In this document: positions 35,108 through 44,662 of the stretch, piece after piece
Numbering within the stretch: the stretch's first letter is position 1
Layout: each line of letters begins with the position of its first letter
NCBI GenBank assembly: GCA_964486455.1
Contig: CAZAMP010000003.1
Coordinates: 1-64,000, forward strand
Origin: CAZAMP01 sp964486455
Lineage (GTDB): Bacteria; Eisenbacteria; RBG-16-71-46; CAZAMP01
DNA: 64,000 bases
Reading direction: 5' to 3'
The notes under the pieces: generated by a model
Seen by the model: the letters and a program-made list of their open reading frames with translations, nothing else
The model's database searches: none
What the model was told of the DNA's origin: nothing
Position numbers and translations under genes: made by a program

Positions 35108-36148
35108 CTACTCGAGTGTCGAGGCCGCCTGCAATATATACTTCGTGCTCCAGTCCTGAACGATCGCCACGCACGCGACCTGGGCCGGATCATCCTCGGG
35201 ATCCGCGAATTGATTCTGGAAGTTCGCGCGTAGTGGGGCGGCAAGCGAAAAGGTCTCGTTCATCCCTTCGGTGATCTCGATTGACTGCCCCGAGATGTCG
35301 TCTACGCCCGGGATGAAGTCGCGCGTCCGGCGGATGAAGCGCGGCGGATCGAACTCAGTCTCGAGCTCGTCGTACTCGATGACCTTCTGGAGTGACAGGA
35401 CAATCAGACGCGGATCCCCCATGATGTCCGCGACGGATTTGACCGTGACATCTACCTTCACCGAATCATTCTCGACGGTGCAGGAGACTTCGAGATCGAT
35501 CGGGGATGGCTGCTCCAAATGTTTCGTGAGCGTGTCCGTCAACACGGCAGCAGGCGGAGACGCGGTGAAGCTCAATATCCCATCGATCGCGAACGCCGGG
35601 TTTCCGGAAAGCCCATAGAAATCGAATCTCGCTTGCAGCTCAGGCTCATTCGCCCAATGCATGGGATCGAATACCGTGGGCGACTTCGTCTGATTGTGGA
35701 CCGTCAGCAGTCGACTCAACGGGTAGTGGGAGGCCTCCTCCAAGAGAAGCTCTTCGGCCGGAACACAAGGGCCGCACCCAACATTGGAGAAGTCCTCAAC
35801 GATGACTGTGCGCGGATAGCCGTCCACGATGTCGAATGCCGCATCGACCGTTTTTCCGATCTCCACGTCGACGAGTGTCTCGAAGGGGATCGTTGTGCGC
35901 CCCTCCACGCCTGGATCGATCGTCACGACATAGCTACCAGGGTGGACCTCGACGACAGCCGGCGGCGCGATCCCCGTGTTCTCTCCGTTCAGAATGATGG
36001 TCGCGTCTTGCTTCTCCGTGATCGTTACGTTTATCCAGCCCTTGTCCGGTTCAGGTGCTGCGATGATTTCCGGATCCTGCTGCGCGCATGCCATCGCCAG
36101 CGCGATGACCAATGCCGCCGAGCTCGCAGCCGTCTTTCTATAGGTCAA
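35108..36148 (-). CDS. PEGA + Omp28-like lipoprotein with CGPC
   Basis: 346 aa with a lipobox ALAMAC (Cys21). Residues 37-110 form a PEGA-like beta domain (WINVTITEKQDATIILNGEN, PGSYVVTIDPG). From 113 on there is an Omp28-type thioredoxin-like fold with VEDFSNVGCGPCVPAEELL (Cys125, Cys128) and FDFYGLSGNPAFAIDG. A C-terminal beta domain follows. It is first in the operon with TlpA and the DUF6029-like barrel. Probably an outer-membrane lipoprotein that takes part in thiol chemistry or surface binding. Confidence 0.82.
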   Translation of the reverse strand: MTYRKTAASSAALVIALAMACAQQDPEIIAAPEPDKGWINVTITEKQDATIILNGENTGIAPPAVVEVHPGSYVVTIDPGVEGRTTIPFETLVDVEIGKTVDAAFDIVDGYPRTVIVEDFSNVGCGPCVPAEELLLEEASHYPLSRLLTVHNQTKSPTVFDPMHWANEPELQARFDFYGLSGNPAFAIDGILSFTASPPAAVLTDTLTKHLEQPSPIDLEVSCTVENDSVKVDVTVKSVADIMGDPRLIVLSLQKVIEYDELETEFDPPRFIRRTRDFIPGVDDISGQSIEITEGMNETFSLAAPLRANFQNQFADPEDDPAQVACVAIVQDWSTKYILQAASTLE

Positions 36149-36201
36149 GGCTCCACCTCCGATGTGGTCCCGGATTGTCTGTTCAGGATCAAACGCGCCG
36201 A

Positions 36202-36227
36202 ATTATACATGAATCCGGACTCCGCAA
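36202..36227 (-). promoter_or_regulatory. candidate promoter of the Omp28-TlpA-barrel operon
   Basis: The minus strand carries TATAAT (36202-36207) preceded by TG, 54 nt before the lipoprotein start. TTGCGG sits 14 bp further upstream; the spacer is short, so the -35 is doubtful. Confidence 0.5.
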
Positions 36228-36257
36228 GAACGATATGCGTCCCGGCATGGACTCTCG

Positions 36258-39200
36258 TCAGCCGGCGGCGGGTGGTGGCGCCGTAAGCCCACACGGGACA
36301 TGTTGATACGGACATCCAACGCAATGGGGGCCGTCAGGGTCGGTATCCTCGGTGTTCGTCCATGTCAGCAGGTCTCGCACCGGGCCGTCGGTACGGTAAA
36401 CCCGCCGAGTGAAGTCCTGCTCCCGTCCGCCCGCCGTTCGTTCGCGTAGTGCTGACAACGTTTCGCCGAGCGCGTCGGTCGACGGCAGCTCCCGAACGCT
36501 CATCTCCCGCACCGTCTCGACGCCGCGCGACGTGTAGAAAACGATCATCCGGATTCGATCATCCGCTTCGAGGGAGAGGAACTTGGCCGACGCGATTGCG
36601 TAGAGCAGGAGCTGTACGTCATAGCCGTGCGACGCGTCTGTCTTCCTCGCGTGATCCTCGTCGGTGACGCGCGTCGTCTTGTAGTCGAGAACGGTCCAGA
36701 CGCCGTCGGGCGCGCGGTAAAGCCTATCGACCGCGCCCTCGATACGTCCGCCGGGGGTGACGAGAACGAACGGAACCTCCGTGAGCCCGCCGCCGGCCGC
36801 CAGAATCTCCCGCGCCCGGTCCGATTCGAGAAACGCGCGGAGGTGTGTGTCGGCCGTGCGATCGCCCGTGCCGCCCGTTTCGCTGCCCGCCGTCGGTCGC
36901 CCGAAGGCGGCAAGGTGGTTGTGTACCAGAATCCCACGCTGCCGGGCGGATGAATCACCGGGCGTGGCATCATGCTTCTGATTGCTGGTGGATACCGTGT
37001 CCTCCAGCAACCCAACGATCCGCCGATAGAAGTATCGCCGCGGACAGACCGTGAGTTCGCTGAGGTCGGTGACGCGCACCGCACCGGTTCGCGTCGTTGT
37101 GAGAGGTGCGCTGGACGTTGCCGGTGCATCGATCGCCGCCGGGGGAGCCCACGACATGAGTGCGTCTTCGGCGGCGCGCGCGAGACGGAGATCGGGCTCA
37201 ACCGACGGCCGCCCAAGCTCTCCGGGGCACACGACGTGAAGAGCGACACCGCCAACGTTGCCTGTGCCGCCGGCTGTCTGTGAAAGGGCGTCACCCAACT
37301 GCGGGTGCCGGTCGAGCCAGTGCCGGGGGGCACGCTCGTCCGACTTCGATGGCTTCTTCGACGGGGCGCGTGTAGAGAGGATGAGGTGGTCACGCGCGCG
37401 CGTCATCGCGACGTAGAGCACCCGCTTCTGTTCCGCCCACTCCCGATCCTGCTTCTCGGCTTCGATCAATCTGTAGCGCGCGGTCTTTTCCAGGCGGTCA
37501 TCCGAGTTGTCCAACGGGACCTTCAGTGCGAGGCGGGTTGTTTCGCCGTCGCTCAGCACGCACATCGGGGCTTCGGAGACCCGGCGGTCGCGTTCCGACA
37601 TGCCGGCCACGACGACGATCGGAAACTCCGTGCCTTTCGCCGCGTGGATGGTCATGAGCGAGACGCCGTCCGGCTCAGTGGGATCGGGCGCTTCACCTTC
37701 TACGTGAACGTGCTCCGATTGCTCATCGAGCCACGCGACCACGCGGGCGGGGTCTATCCCGTGAGATTTCTCGAAACGGTGGATGAGGTCGAGGAGCTTC
37801 TCCAGGTTCGCCAGCCGGCGCGGGCCATTCGGTGTCGCGGCCGTCACGGCCCTGTAGCCGCTTTCATCGAGCGCGGTCGATAGTAGTGCGGCCGTGGGGG
37901 CGCGTCCGGCGATCTCCCGCCATGCGCTCAGGAGGTTTCGGGACCAGGCGAGCTGTCCGCTCGTGCCGGCATCCTCGGCGGTCGTCCAGAATCGGTCGAC
38001 GAACGTTTCCCCGGGAGCGGACGCGATCCGCCAGAGAAGATCGTCCGAGAAGCCGAAGAGTGGCGAGCGAAGGGCCGCGGCCAGCGCGATCTCGTTGCGC
38101 GGATCGGTGAGGGTGTGCAGCAGTGTCCGCGCGTCGCCAATCTCGGTGGTCTGATAGAAGCCGCGTCCTCCGAGTATGTCGAACGGGATCGCTCGGGCGA
38201 GAAACGCGTCCTCGAGATTCTGAAGCAGGCGTCTGTCGAAGAAGATCACGGCGATATCGCTCCAGGTTGCCGGTCGCTCCTGCTGCGTCTCCGGATCGAG
38301 GATCCCGAGACCGGATCGAACGAACGATCCCACCACGTGCGCGATGCGGTCGGCCTCGGCGTCGCGCGATTGGCTGAGGTCTCCCTCGGCGTGGTCGACG
38401 AGAAGCTCCACGCGTCCGGAGTCGGTCGTCTCCGGCTCCCCCCGCTTCGCGACAAGCGTCTGCGGCATCGGCTCGTACTCGCGTTCCGGGGAAGGCGAAA
38501 ACGTGCCGGTGAAGAGATCGTTCACGAGGCCGATCGGCGTCGGGAGACTTCTGAAGTTGTCGTTCAAGGAAATGACATCCCCGCCCCGATCGCGGATCCA
38601 CTCCTGTGCGCGGAGAAACAGCTCGACGCGTCCTCCCCGAAACTCGTAGATGGCTTGCTTGTCATCGCCGACAATGAAGAAGTTCGGTTTCGATGCCTCG
38701 CCTCCCTCTCCCAGGAGGCGTCGCAGGATCGACCATTGGATTCGATTCGTGTCCTGAAACTCATCGACCAGTAGATAGTCGATCTCTGTGCGGATGCGAG
38801 AGGCGACCGTTTCCCGTGCGAGAAGCTTCACCGCCGACAACTCGAGCCCGGCGAAGTCGATGCGCTCACCCTCGCCGAGGAGATCACCATAGTAGCGATG
38901 CAGGCCGGTGTAGAGCGTGCGCAGGTCTCCTTCGAGCGAGAGCGCGACAAGTTCCATTTCCGGGTCGAAGGGGGCGAACCATGCCGTCTCGTCGGCGAAA
39001 GCGGCGGCGAGATCCTTGAGACTTGCACGCAGCTCATTGATTGCGCTGCCCCACGTGCTCTTTCGGCCCTTGTTCCCGAAGCCGCGCGCCTTTCCCTGTC
39101 CGTTCACCAGTGCCGGGCGTGTCGTCTGGATGAGCTCCACGGAAACGTCGTCCGAGAGGACTTGCCTCGCCAGCGGTGCGACGGCCGCTAGCGTCTCTCC

Positions 39201-39953
39201 GAGTTTGTCACCCGGATGCCGGGATGATGCCTCAATGATCATCTCGAATGTCTCGGTCGAAACTCGGTTCCGTAGTGCCTGTCCTGTCATCCGTGCCCGC
39301 TGTTCCATCTGGTCGCGAGTGTGCCGAAGACGGTCGTCGGGATCCGGCAGCGGTTCGAGAAGCCAATCCTCGGAGTCTGTTCGCTCGCGGATGAGCAGTT
39401 CGAGGAGGCGGCGCAGTTCGCGCGACCGATACGTTCCGAGCAATCGCTCGAGGGCGGCGGCTTCGGTGCTTTCGCTCGAACTTCGCCTCGCGGTTGTGGC
39501 GAGGTAGCCGCGAACGGCTTCCGCGGCGAGAAGTGTGGCCTCCGCGGCGTCGACCACCTCGAATGTAGGGTCGATCGCGACGTCGAGCGGATTGTCGCGG
39601 AGCATCGCCGCGCAGAACGCGTGAATGGTCGAGATTCGGGCGGTGATCAGATTCGCACGGATTTCCCGCCACCAGAGTACCCGCTCGCGATCTCCGGCCC
39701 GCGAAGCCGCTCGAAGCTTGTCCGAGATCATCTCGCGCACCCGGCCGCGCATCTCTATCGTGGCCTTTTCGGTGAACGTGAGCGCGACGATTCGCCGCAG
39801 GGGATTCACGGTGCCGCGCAGGCGTTCGAGCGCCCGGACGTATCGTTCGGTGAGCACGCGTGTCTTTCCCGATCCGGCGCCCGCGGTGACCGCGACATGG
39901 CGGTCGAGATCGCATGCGAGGCGTTGCGGGGTTGTGAGCTCTATCGTTGCCAT
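36258..39953 (-). CDS. addA: AddA-like UvrD helicase/nuclease with Fe-S cysteines
   Basis: 1231 aa. The start is the ATG at 39953, which overlaps the addB stop by 1 nt (TGATG). It is a superfamily 1A helicase: Walker A AGAGSGKT (K30), DYLLVDEFQDTN, SLNDNFRS, VSLMTIHAAKGTEFP and VAMTRARDHL. The C-terminal RecB-like nuclease has GAVDRL and DYKTT (D1090, K1092). Cysteines C970 (TVCPRRYF), C1211, C1214 and C1221 frame the nuclease as in Fe-S AddB/Cas4 enzymes; in Bacillus-type AddA these are absent. With AddB it processes double-strand breaks for RecA. Confidence 0.93.
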   Translation of the reverse strand: MATIELTTPQRLACDLDRHVAVTAGAGSGKTRVLTERYVRALERLRGTVNPLRRIVALTFTEKATIEMRGRVREMISDKLRAASRAGDRERVLWWREIRANLITARISTIHAFCAAMLRDNPLDVAIDPTFEVVDAAEATLLAAEAVRGYLATTARRSSSESTEAAALERLLGTYRSRELRRLLELLIRERTDSEDWLLEPLPDPDDRLRHTRDQMEQRARMTGQALRNRVSTETFEMIIEASSRHPGDKLGETLAAVAPLARQVLSDDVSVELIQTTRPALVNGQGKARGFGNKGRKSTWGSAINELRASLKDLAAAFADETAWFAPFDPEMELVALSLEGDLRTLYTGLHRYYGDLLGEGERIDFAGLELSAVKLLARETVASRIRTEIDYLLVDEFQDTNRIQWSILRRLLGEGGEASKPNFFIVGDDKQAIYEFRGGRVELFLRAQEWIRDRGGDVISLNDNFRSLPTPIGLVNDLFTGTFSPSPEREYEPMPQTLVAKRGEPETTDSGRVELLVDHAEGDLSQSRDAEADRIAHVVGSFVRSGLGILDPETQQERPATWSDIAVIFFDRRLLQNLEDAFLARAIPFDILGGRGFYQTTEIGDARTLLHTLTDPRNEIALAAALRSPLFGFSDDLLWRIASAPGETFVDRFWTTAEDAGTSGQLAWSRNLLSAWREIAGRAPTAALLSTALDESGYRAVTAATPNGPRRLANLEKLLDLIHRFEKSHGIDPARVVAWLDEQSEHVHVEGEAPDPTEPDGVSLMTIHAAKGTEFPIVVVAGMSERDRRVSEAPMCVLSDGETTRLALKVPLDNSDDRLEKTARYRLIEAEKQDREWAEQKRVLYVAMTRARDHLILSTRAPSKKPSKSDERAPRHWLDRHPQLGDALSQTAGGTGNVGGVALHVVCPGELGRPSVEPDLRLARAAEDALMSWAPPAAIDAPATSSAPLTTTRTGAVRVTDLSELTVCPRRYFYRRIVGLLEDTVSTSNQKHDATPGDSSARQRGILVHNHLAAFGRPTAGSETGGTGDRTADTHLRAFLESDRAREILAAGGGLTEVPFVLVTPGGRIEGAVDRLYRAPDGVWTVLDYKTTRVTDEDHARKTDASHGYDVQLLLYAIASAKFLSLEADDRIRMIVFYTSRGVETVREMSVRELPSTDALGETLSALRERTAGGREQDFTRRVYRTDGPVRDLLTWTNTEDTDPDGPHCVGCPYQHVPCGLTAPPPAAG

Positions 39954-42900
39954 CACGCGCTCTCCCCGGCGGAGCCCTTCACCGATGCGGTCTCCCCTTC
40001 GGAGAATTCGGGGAGATAGACGGGAACGTTCTTCTCGGTCGAGAGCGCGTCGCGTCGCCGTTCGAGGCGGACGGCTCCCGTCCGGCAGACGCTTCGAAAG
40101 GCACACGACACGCACCCGGCGACCTTCTCCTCGAGCAACGTGAGCGGGAATGTCCCTGCGGAGATCGCGCTCGCAATGAGTGAAAGCCGCTCGGCGATGC
40201 GATCGAATGGAGCCGCGCAGTTCTTCGACTTCGACCGCCCCATGTGCGGGCGGATACCGCGCTGAGTTGAAAGTGAGTAGTAGGCGGCGTCCCAATCCTT
40301 GGAGTCGGGATGACGTGAGCGGTAGGCCTCCAGATAGAGCGGAAGCTGAAAGCGCAGCCCGCGCTCGATATCCTTGACGGACGGGACCGCGCCCGTCTTG
40401 TAGTCCAGCACGAGACAGACACCGTCTTCGCGCTCATCCACGCGATCGATTCTACCCCGAAGCCGCATCGTGCCACCCGGTGTATCGATCTCCACCGGTG
40501 GCTCGTCCGGAAACCCAAACGACCACTCGAGTGCGGCGGGTCGCCAGCCATTCGCCCAGCGATTCAATTCCGCTTCGAGGAACGCCGCCAGAATGCCCGG
40601 ACGGCGTGAACGATCTTCCTCCGGGCGAAGACCCGCGCAGATCGAATCCCGCGTCGCCCGCCACAGAAGATCGTCGGACGGAATCTCCGAAAGCTCGTCT
40701 TCGGCGATATCAAGCATTTCTCTCCGGGCCTCCGGCAACGTAGCCTGCGAGATAGGTCCGGCGTCCCGACCGAGCCGTTGCGCATAGAATCGATGAAGGA
40801 TCGTGTGCAGGAGATGACCACGCGTGAGCGGAGAGAGTTCTTCCTCGACTTCGTCCAGCTCGCCCAGCCGGAGCATCCTCTCGCTGAAGAACACATACGG
40901 GCAGCGCGCGTACGTTTCGATCTCCGTCACGGAATAGACGTGCGAGCCGCCCGGATGATAGGCGGCCGCTTGTTGAGCGACCGCCGATACGGAGCCGGAA
41001 TACGGTGTGAGGCCGCCGTGATGGCGCACGGCTTCGACGGCGAGCGCGTGAAGCGTCGCACGCGCCGTGGCCGAGGCAGATGGATCTTCGAGAAGCGGTG
41101 CAAAGGTCGCATCGATCGCGTACGGGTCGGCTGCCAAGTCAACCGCCGCTTCGATCAGGCGCTCACGAGCTGGACGATCGATCTCCGGTTCGTCGAGCGG
41201 TTGAGGACGAAGGCTGTCGGCCAGACGATCAAGGAGCGGAGATCGGAGCTGCAAGGCACCGTCGACGCGCGACGGCCAGGAGAGATGCACCTCTCTTCGA
41301 CGCGCGATCTCGCCGTAGAGCGCGGCGGCGTCCTCCGCCGCCGGGTCGGGGTGCAGCGTGAAGTCACGCGCCATGTCTCCCGTTTCGGGGAAGAAGAGCT
41401 CACGAACCCGGCGCCGAGGCAGCTGCGCTTCCGTGAGACCGCCGATGAAGACCGCATTCGTCGGAAGCATCCTCAGGTCCGCAAGACCGACAATCCGCAC
41501 ACCACCCGGCTCTTCCTCCATCGGCTGCAGCAGCTCCTCGGCCAGCAGCGCTCTGAGGCGTTCGATCCAACCACCCAGCCTGTGCTTGGGATCCGGCCGG
41601 CGGAGATTCAGCGCCCGCGTCATCTCGTCCATGAGTTCCGAAAGGCGCCGGAGTGCGGCGACGTCGCGCCGGGCCGCGCGCCAGAGATTCGGGGCATTGA
41701 CCGTGGCGGTGGAGCGGTACCATGTCCCTAGCGCCGAGAGCAGATTCAGTACGGCGTCGCGAAATCCCGCCACGGTTGTCGGGTGGGCACGCAACATGAT
41801 GAGCGGTCGTAACGCGCCGAAGAGCGCCACAAGCGCCGCCACGGCGCGATCGGTCTCGCGCGCCTCGTTCAATATCCTTGCGCGTCGCGATGCCGCCCCG
41901 CCGCCGACAACGGAGAGCGCGCGCGCGTCGTGTCGCAGGCTGGTCGCGTATCGACGGAGCGGTTCGATCCAATCGCGATCGACGTTTTCGCCGCCGATGA
42001 TCTGCGCGCGCCTCGCGAACGTGTCGATCCGCTCTGGATTCGGATAGGCGTCCGGCATCACGAGGTAGGGTGACTTCAACAGCGCCTCCATGTCGGTGCG
42101 GCGAAAGCCGCCGGCCGTTGCCCGAAGGAGTGCGATGGTGAACGCAACGGGCGGCACGGAGGCGAGCGGCACGCCCTGATCGGCGGCGAACGGGATCGCG
42201 TAGGCGGGGAAGATCTCCCGGACGAGCGGTAGATACCGGTCCGGGTTCGCGAATGAGACGGCGATGAGCCCCGCGCGATCGGGATGGCGTCGCAGCCGAG
42301 CCGCGATGTGGCGCGCGATCGAGGTGACTTCCCGCAGAGGGTCGGGGAGTTCGGTGACCGATAGCCTGTCGGGCGCCGGGTCGTCGAAAACCGGTTCCAC
42401 GAGATCGGGCGCTCCGGGGAGAAGATGACACGCGGCACGGGCGACCGGGTCGTCATCCGGAGAATGTCGTTCTTCTGATCGCGCGATCTTGCGGAGCTGC
42501 TCTATCCCCTTCGCCATATGGCGTGGCGGCTCCCATGCGCCGTGCTCCTCCGGCGCTCCGTCCAGCGCCACGATGACGTCTTGTTTCCCTGAGGCGATCT
42601 CGCGAACGAGATCGATCTGTGACGGCGCGAATGTCGTGAAGCCGTGAACAATCACTCGCTCGACGTCGGCGAGTGCGGCATGGAGAAGTTCGCCGTTTTT
42701 CACAAGCGCGGCCGTCATGTCCGGGATGGTCGAGAGCATCGGTCCGTCGCCAGACACAGCATCGGTCGAGAAGGCGACGCAGTTTCTCCAGCGGCGAAAG
42801 AGCCCGATCATCTCGCCGTCGAGTTTCGAATGACGGCCCTCGCGATAGGTGCGGATCACGCTCTCCAGATGTTTGGGGTCGCGGATCTTCTGACGCCCGA

Positions 42901-43294
42901 GTGCTTCGAAGAAGTGATCGACCGCCTGAACGATGCCGGGGAAATCACGACCGTTCGAGAGGCGGGCCGCCTCGCCGGAATCGGTGAGCTGGGCGATGAC
43001 TTCGGCCAGCAGCGTCCGCCGGGCGCCATCCTGAAGTCGCTCCGGCGCGGTGGGGAAACCGGCCGCGGTCGCGGTCACGAACTGGTCCAGGGCCTCGATG
43101 CGGGGAAGGAAGAGCCCGTCCTCAAATCGCGTGAGGAGTCGCTCGACGAATAACGCGCGCCCGCGGCCGGAGGGTGTGAGTATCAGAAGGCGAGTCGCGC
43201 CCGCATCACGGATCGTGTCGGCGATCTCATCGAGAAGACGATTCTCCTGCCGCCGCGAGGGGGGACCGAGGCGAAGGGTCAGACCGTGAGTCAT
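39953..43294 (-). CDS. addB: AddB-like nuclease subunit with Fe-S cluster motif
   Basis: 1113 aa. The N-terminal helicase-like part lacks a Walker A lysine (LILTPSGRGRALF at the equivalent place), so it is an inactivated helicase as in proteobacterial AddB. The C-terminal PD-(D/E)XK nuclease has GRIDRVDE and LDYKTG followed by the QLPLYLEAY motif. It is framed by C in YARCPYVFF and by CVSC...C (GCVSCAFRSVC), the 4Fe-4S arrangement. It overlaps the cyclodeaminase gene by 4 nt and addA by 1 nt. It partners AddA in break resection. Confidence 0.92.
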   Translation of the reverse strand: MTHGLTLRLGPPSRRQENRLLDEIADTIRDAGATRLLILTPSGRGRALFVERLLTRFEDGLFLPRIEALDQFVTATAAGFPTAPERLQDGARRTLLAEVIAQLTDSGEAARLSNGRDFPGIVQAVDHFFEALGRQKIRDPKHLESVIRTYREGRHSKLDGEMIGLFRRWRNCVAFSTDAVSGDGPMLSTIPDMTAALVKNGELLHAALADVERVIVHGFTTFAPSQIDLVREIASGKQDVIVALDGAPEEHGAWEPPRHMAKGIEQLRKIARSEERHSPDDDPVARAACHLLPGAPDLVEPVFDDPAPDRLSVTELPDPLREVTSIARHIAARLRRHPDRAGLIAVSFANPDRYLPLVREIFPAYAIPFAADQGVPLASVPPVAFTIALLRATAGGFRRTDMEALLKSPYLVMPDAYPNPERIDTFARRAQIIGGENVDRDWIEPLRRYATSLRHDARALSVVGGGAASRRARILNEARETDRAVAALVALFGALRPLIMLRAHPTTVAGFRDAVLNLLSALGTWYRSTATVNAPNLWRAARRDVAALRRLSELMDEMTRALNLRRPDPKHRLGGWIERLRALLAEELLQPMEEEPGGVRIVGLADLRMLPTNAVFIGGLTEAQLPRRRVRELFFPETGDMARDFTLHPDPAAEDAAALYGEIARRREVHLSWPSRVDGALQLRSPLLDRLADSLRPQPLDEPEIDRPARERLIEAAVDLAADPYAIDATFAPLLEDPSASATARATLHALAVEAVRHHGGLTPYSGSVSAVAQQAAAYHPGGSHVYSVTEIETYARCPYVFFSERMLRLGELDEVEEELSPLTRGHLLHTILHRFYAQRLGRDAGPISQATLPEARREMLDIAEDELSEIPSDDLLWRATRDSICAGLRPEEDRSRRPGILAAFLEAELNRWANGWRPAALEWSFGFPDEPPVEIDTPGGTMRLRGRIDRVDEREDGVCLVLDYKTGAVPSVKDIERGLRFQLPLYLEAYRSRHPDSKDWDAAYYSLSTQRGIRPHMGRSKSKNCAAPFDRIAERLSLIASAISAGTFPLTLLEEKVAGCVSCAFRSVCRTGAVRLERRRDALSTEKNVPVYLPEFSEGETASVKGSAGESA

Positions 43295-44265
43295 GACTCG
43301 CGATCCGAGCGACCCGTAGTCGAGAGCTCTCGTCCCAACCCGGCGGCGCGGGCCTTTTCCACGACCACTCGGCCGGCGGCGACGTCGAAGATGGCGAGCC
43401 CGAGAGATTCGAAGATGATGATCTCATCGGGACCGCGACGTCCGGGGGTGTGGCCCGCAAGCACGTCGCCCAATTCCGCGACGTCACTCCAGTGGAGCCT
43501 GCCGGTGTCGATTGCCGGGAACAGATCGCCCGCTTCGAGCTTCGCCTGTTCGCGTGAATCGACCACGATCCTCGCGGCGCGGGCGACGGTCGCTCCATCG
43601 ATCTCTCTTCGGGACAGTAGATTGGAGCCCGCCGCGATGACGAGCGTTCCCGGGTCGCACCAAGCACCCTTCAGAACGGGCGCCCCGCTCGTCGTGCAAC
43701 TGATCGCGATCCGGGAGCCGGTCACCGCCGCCTCTGCCGATTCGACCGGTGTAACGTCGATGCCCAATCTTGCCGACATCCGGGCCGCAAAGGCACGCCG
43801 CCGTTCGTCGTTTCGTCCGTAGACGACCGCCCCGCGCGCCCCGGTGGCGAGAACCACGGCCTCGAGCTGTGTTTGGGCCTGCCAGCCGGTGCCGATGAGC
43901 CCGACGCGATTCGGGTGCGGCGACGCCAACACGGCCGCCGCCACCCCGCTGGCGGCGCCCGTTCGGATTTGCCCCAGTCGATCGGCCTCTATCAGCGCCA
44001 CTGGATCCGCGGTGGAGACGTCGAAGAGCTGGACGAAGAAGCGCGCCCTACCGCCGAAGGCGGCATAACCTTTCCAGCCGGCGAGCCCCGATGACGTGTC
44101 GGCGGCAGCCATCATGTGTAGGAAGCCGCGTGCCGTGCGCACCCGACGTCGGGGTTCGTTGGTCGCGTCCCCGCTCGCGAGGTGAACGAGGGCTTCACGG
44201 ACGGCGTCCATGGCCTCGCGCATGCTTAGAAGCTCGGCGACCTCTGCCTCGTTGATCCAAAGCAC
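43291..44265 (-). CDS. ornithine cyclodeaminase / mu-crystallin family protein
   Basis: 324 aa from a GTG start at 44265 (GAGG 8 nt upstream). It has the family N-terminal dimer domain (MREAMDAVREALVHLASG, RRRVRTARGFLHMM) and a Rossmann domain (VGLIGTGWQAQTQLEAV, ISCTTSGAPVLKG). Members deaminate ornithine or reduce cyclic imines such as delta-pyrroline-2-carboxylate or make alanine with NAD(P). Its position as first gene of a tightly overlapping operon with addB-addA is unusual; a functional link is not evident. Confidence 0.88.
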   Translation of the reverse strand: MLWINEAEVAELLSMREAMDAVREALVHLASGDATNEPRRRVRTARGFLHMMAAADTSSGLAGWKGYAAFGGRARFFVQLFDVSTADPVALIEADRLGQIRTGAASGVAAAVLASPHPNRVGLIGTGWQAQTQLEAVVLATGARGAVVYGRNDERRRAFAARMSARLGIDVTPVESAEAAVTGSRIAISCTTSGAPVLKGAWCDPGTLVIAAGSNLLSRREIDGATVARAARIVVDSREQAKLEAGDLFPAIDTGRLHWSDVAELGDVLAGHTPGRRGPDEIIIFESLGLAIFDVAAGRVVVEKARAAGLGRELSTTGRSDRES

Positions 44266-44292
44266 CGCGCGATCCTCGTGTCGGATAGAACA

Positions 44293-44317
44293 AACCCGGC
44301 GCGGGTCGAGCCGGGTT
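44293..44317. other. hairpin in the cyclodeaminase leader
   Basis: AACCCGGC - 9-nt loop - GCCGGGTT, a perfect 8-bp stem 28 nt upstream of the GTG start. On the plus strand it is followed by TTAATT, so it could also terminate transcripts reading from the operon side. Confidence 0.4.
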
Positions 44318-44343
44318 AATTGCGGACTAAGTTATCATAAATA

Positions 44344-44367
44344 GGTGATAGTATCACCCTTAGGGTG
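44344..44367. promoter_or_regulatory. overlapping palindromes, likely operator
   Basis: GGTGATA-G-TATCACC (44344-44358) is a perfect 15-bp dyad. It overlaps CACCC-TTA-GGGTG (44355-44367). Both lie in the AT-rich promoter region about 80 bp upstream of the cyclodeaminase-addB-addA operon. A dimeric repressor such as a GntR-type protein would suit; identity unknown. Confidence 0.5.
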
Positions 44368-44422
44368 CGTCGTGATGTCGCGCCCCATGGCATCTTCCCA
44401 GCGAACCAGCCGTGCGGTCCGC

Positions 44423-44662
44423 TCAGGCGGGGAAGAGAGGACTGAGTTTCCGAGCCTCGATCCGGTGTTCGGTTGCACCGAGTTGTCGCAGTCGCGCGGA
44501 GCTAAAGAGCGGGCACTCCGTGTAACCTTCTGTCAAACAACGTGTTCGAAGTTCGCGTAGGCTCGGAAAGAAGGCCTCTTCCACGCAGCTGGGGGAGTGA
44601 CAGGTATGCAGGGCTGTGGCGTAGGCCAAACCCTCAACCTGACGGCTGTACGGGCAGGGCAT
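44423..44662 (-). CDS. 79-aa Cys-rich small protein (CPY ... CPLF)
   Basis: The start is the ATG at 44662, with GGGGGAGG 6 nt upstream, one of the strongest ribosome binding sites in the window. The protein opens MPCPYSRQVEGL and has five cysteines: C3, C20, C25, C41 and C49, the last in YTECPLF. The pattern CPY ... FPS-L-EL-x-x-x-C ... Y-x-x-CPLF recalls small cysteine proteins of unknown function in Geobacter- and Nitrospira-like genomes, perhaps metal or Fe-S binding. It is a single gene between the cyclodeaminase operon and the divergent GT-C gene. Confidence 0.65.
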   Translation of the reverse strand: MPCPYSRQVEGLAYATALHTCHSPSCVEEAFFPSLRELRTRCLTEGYTECPLFSSARLRQLGATEHRIEARKLSPLFPA

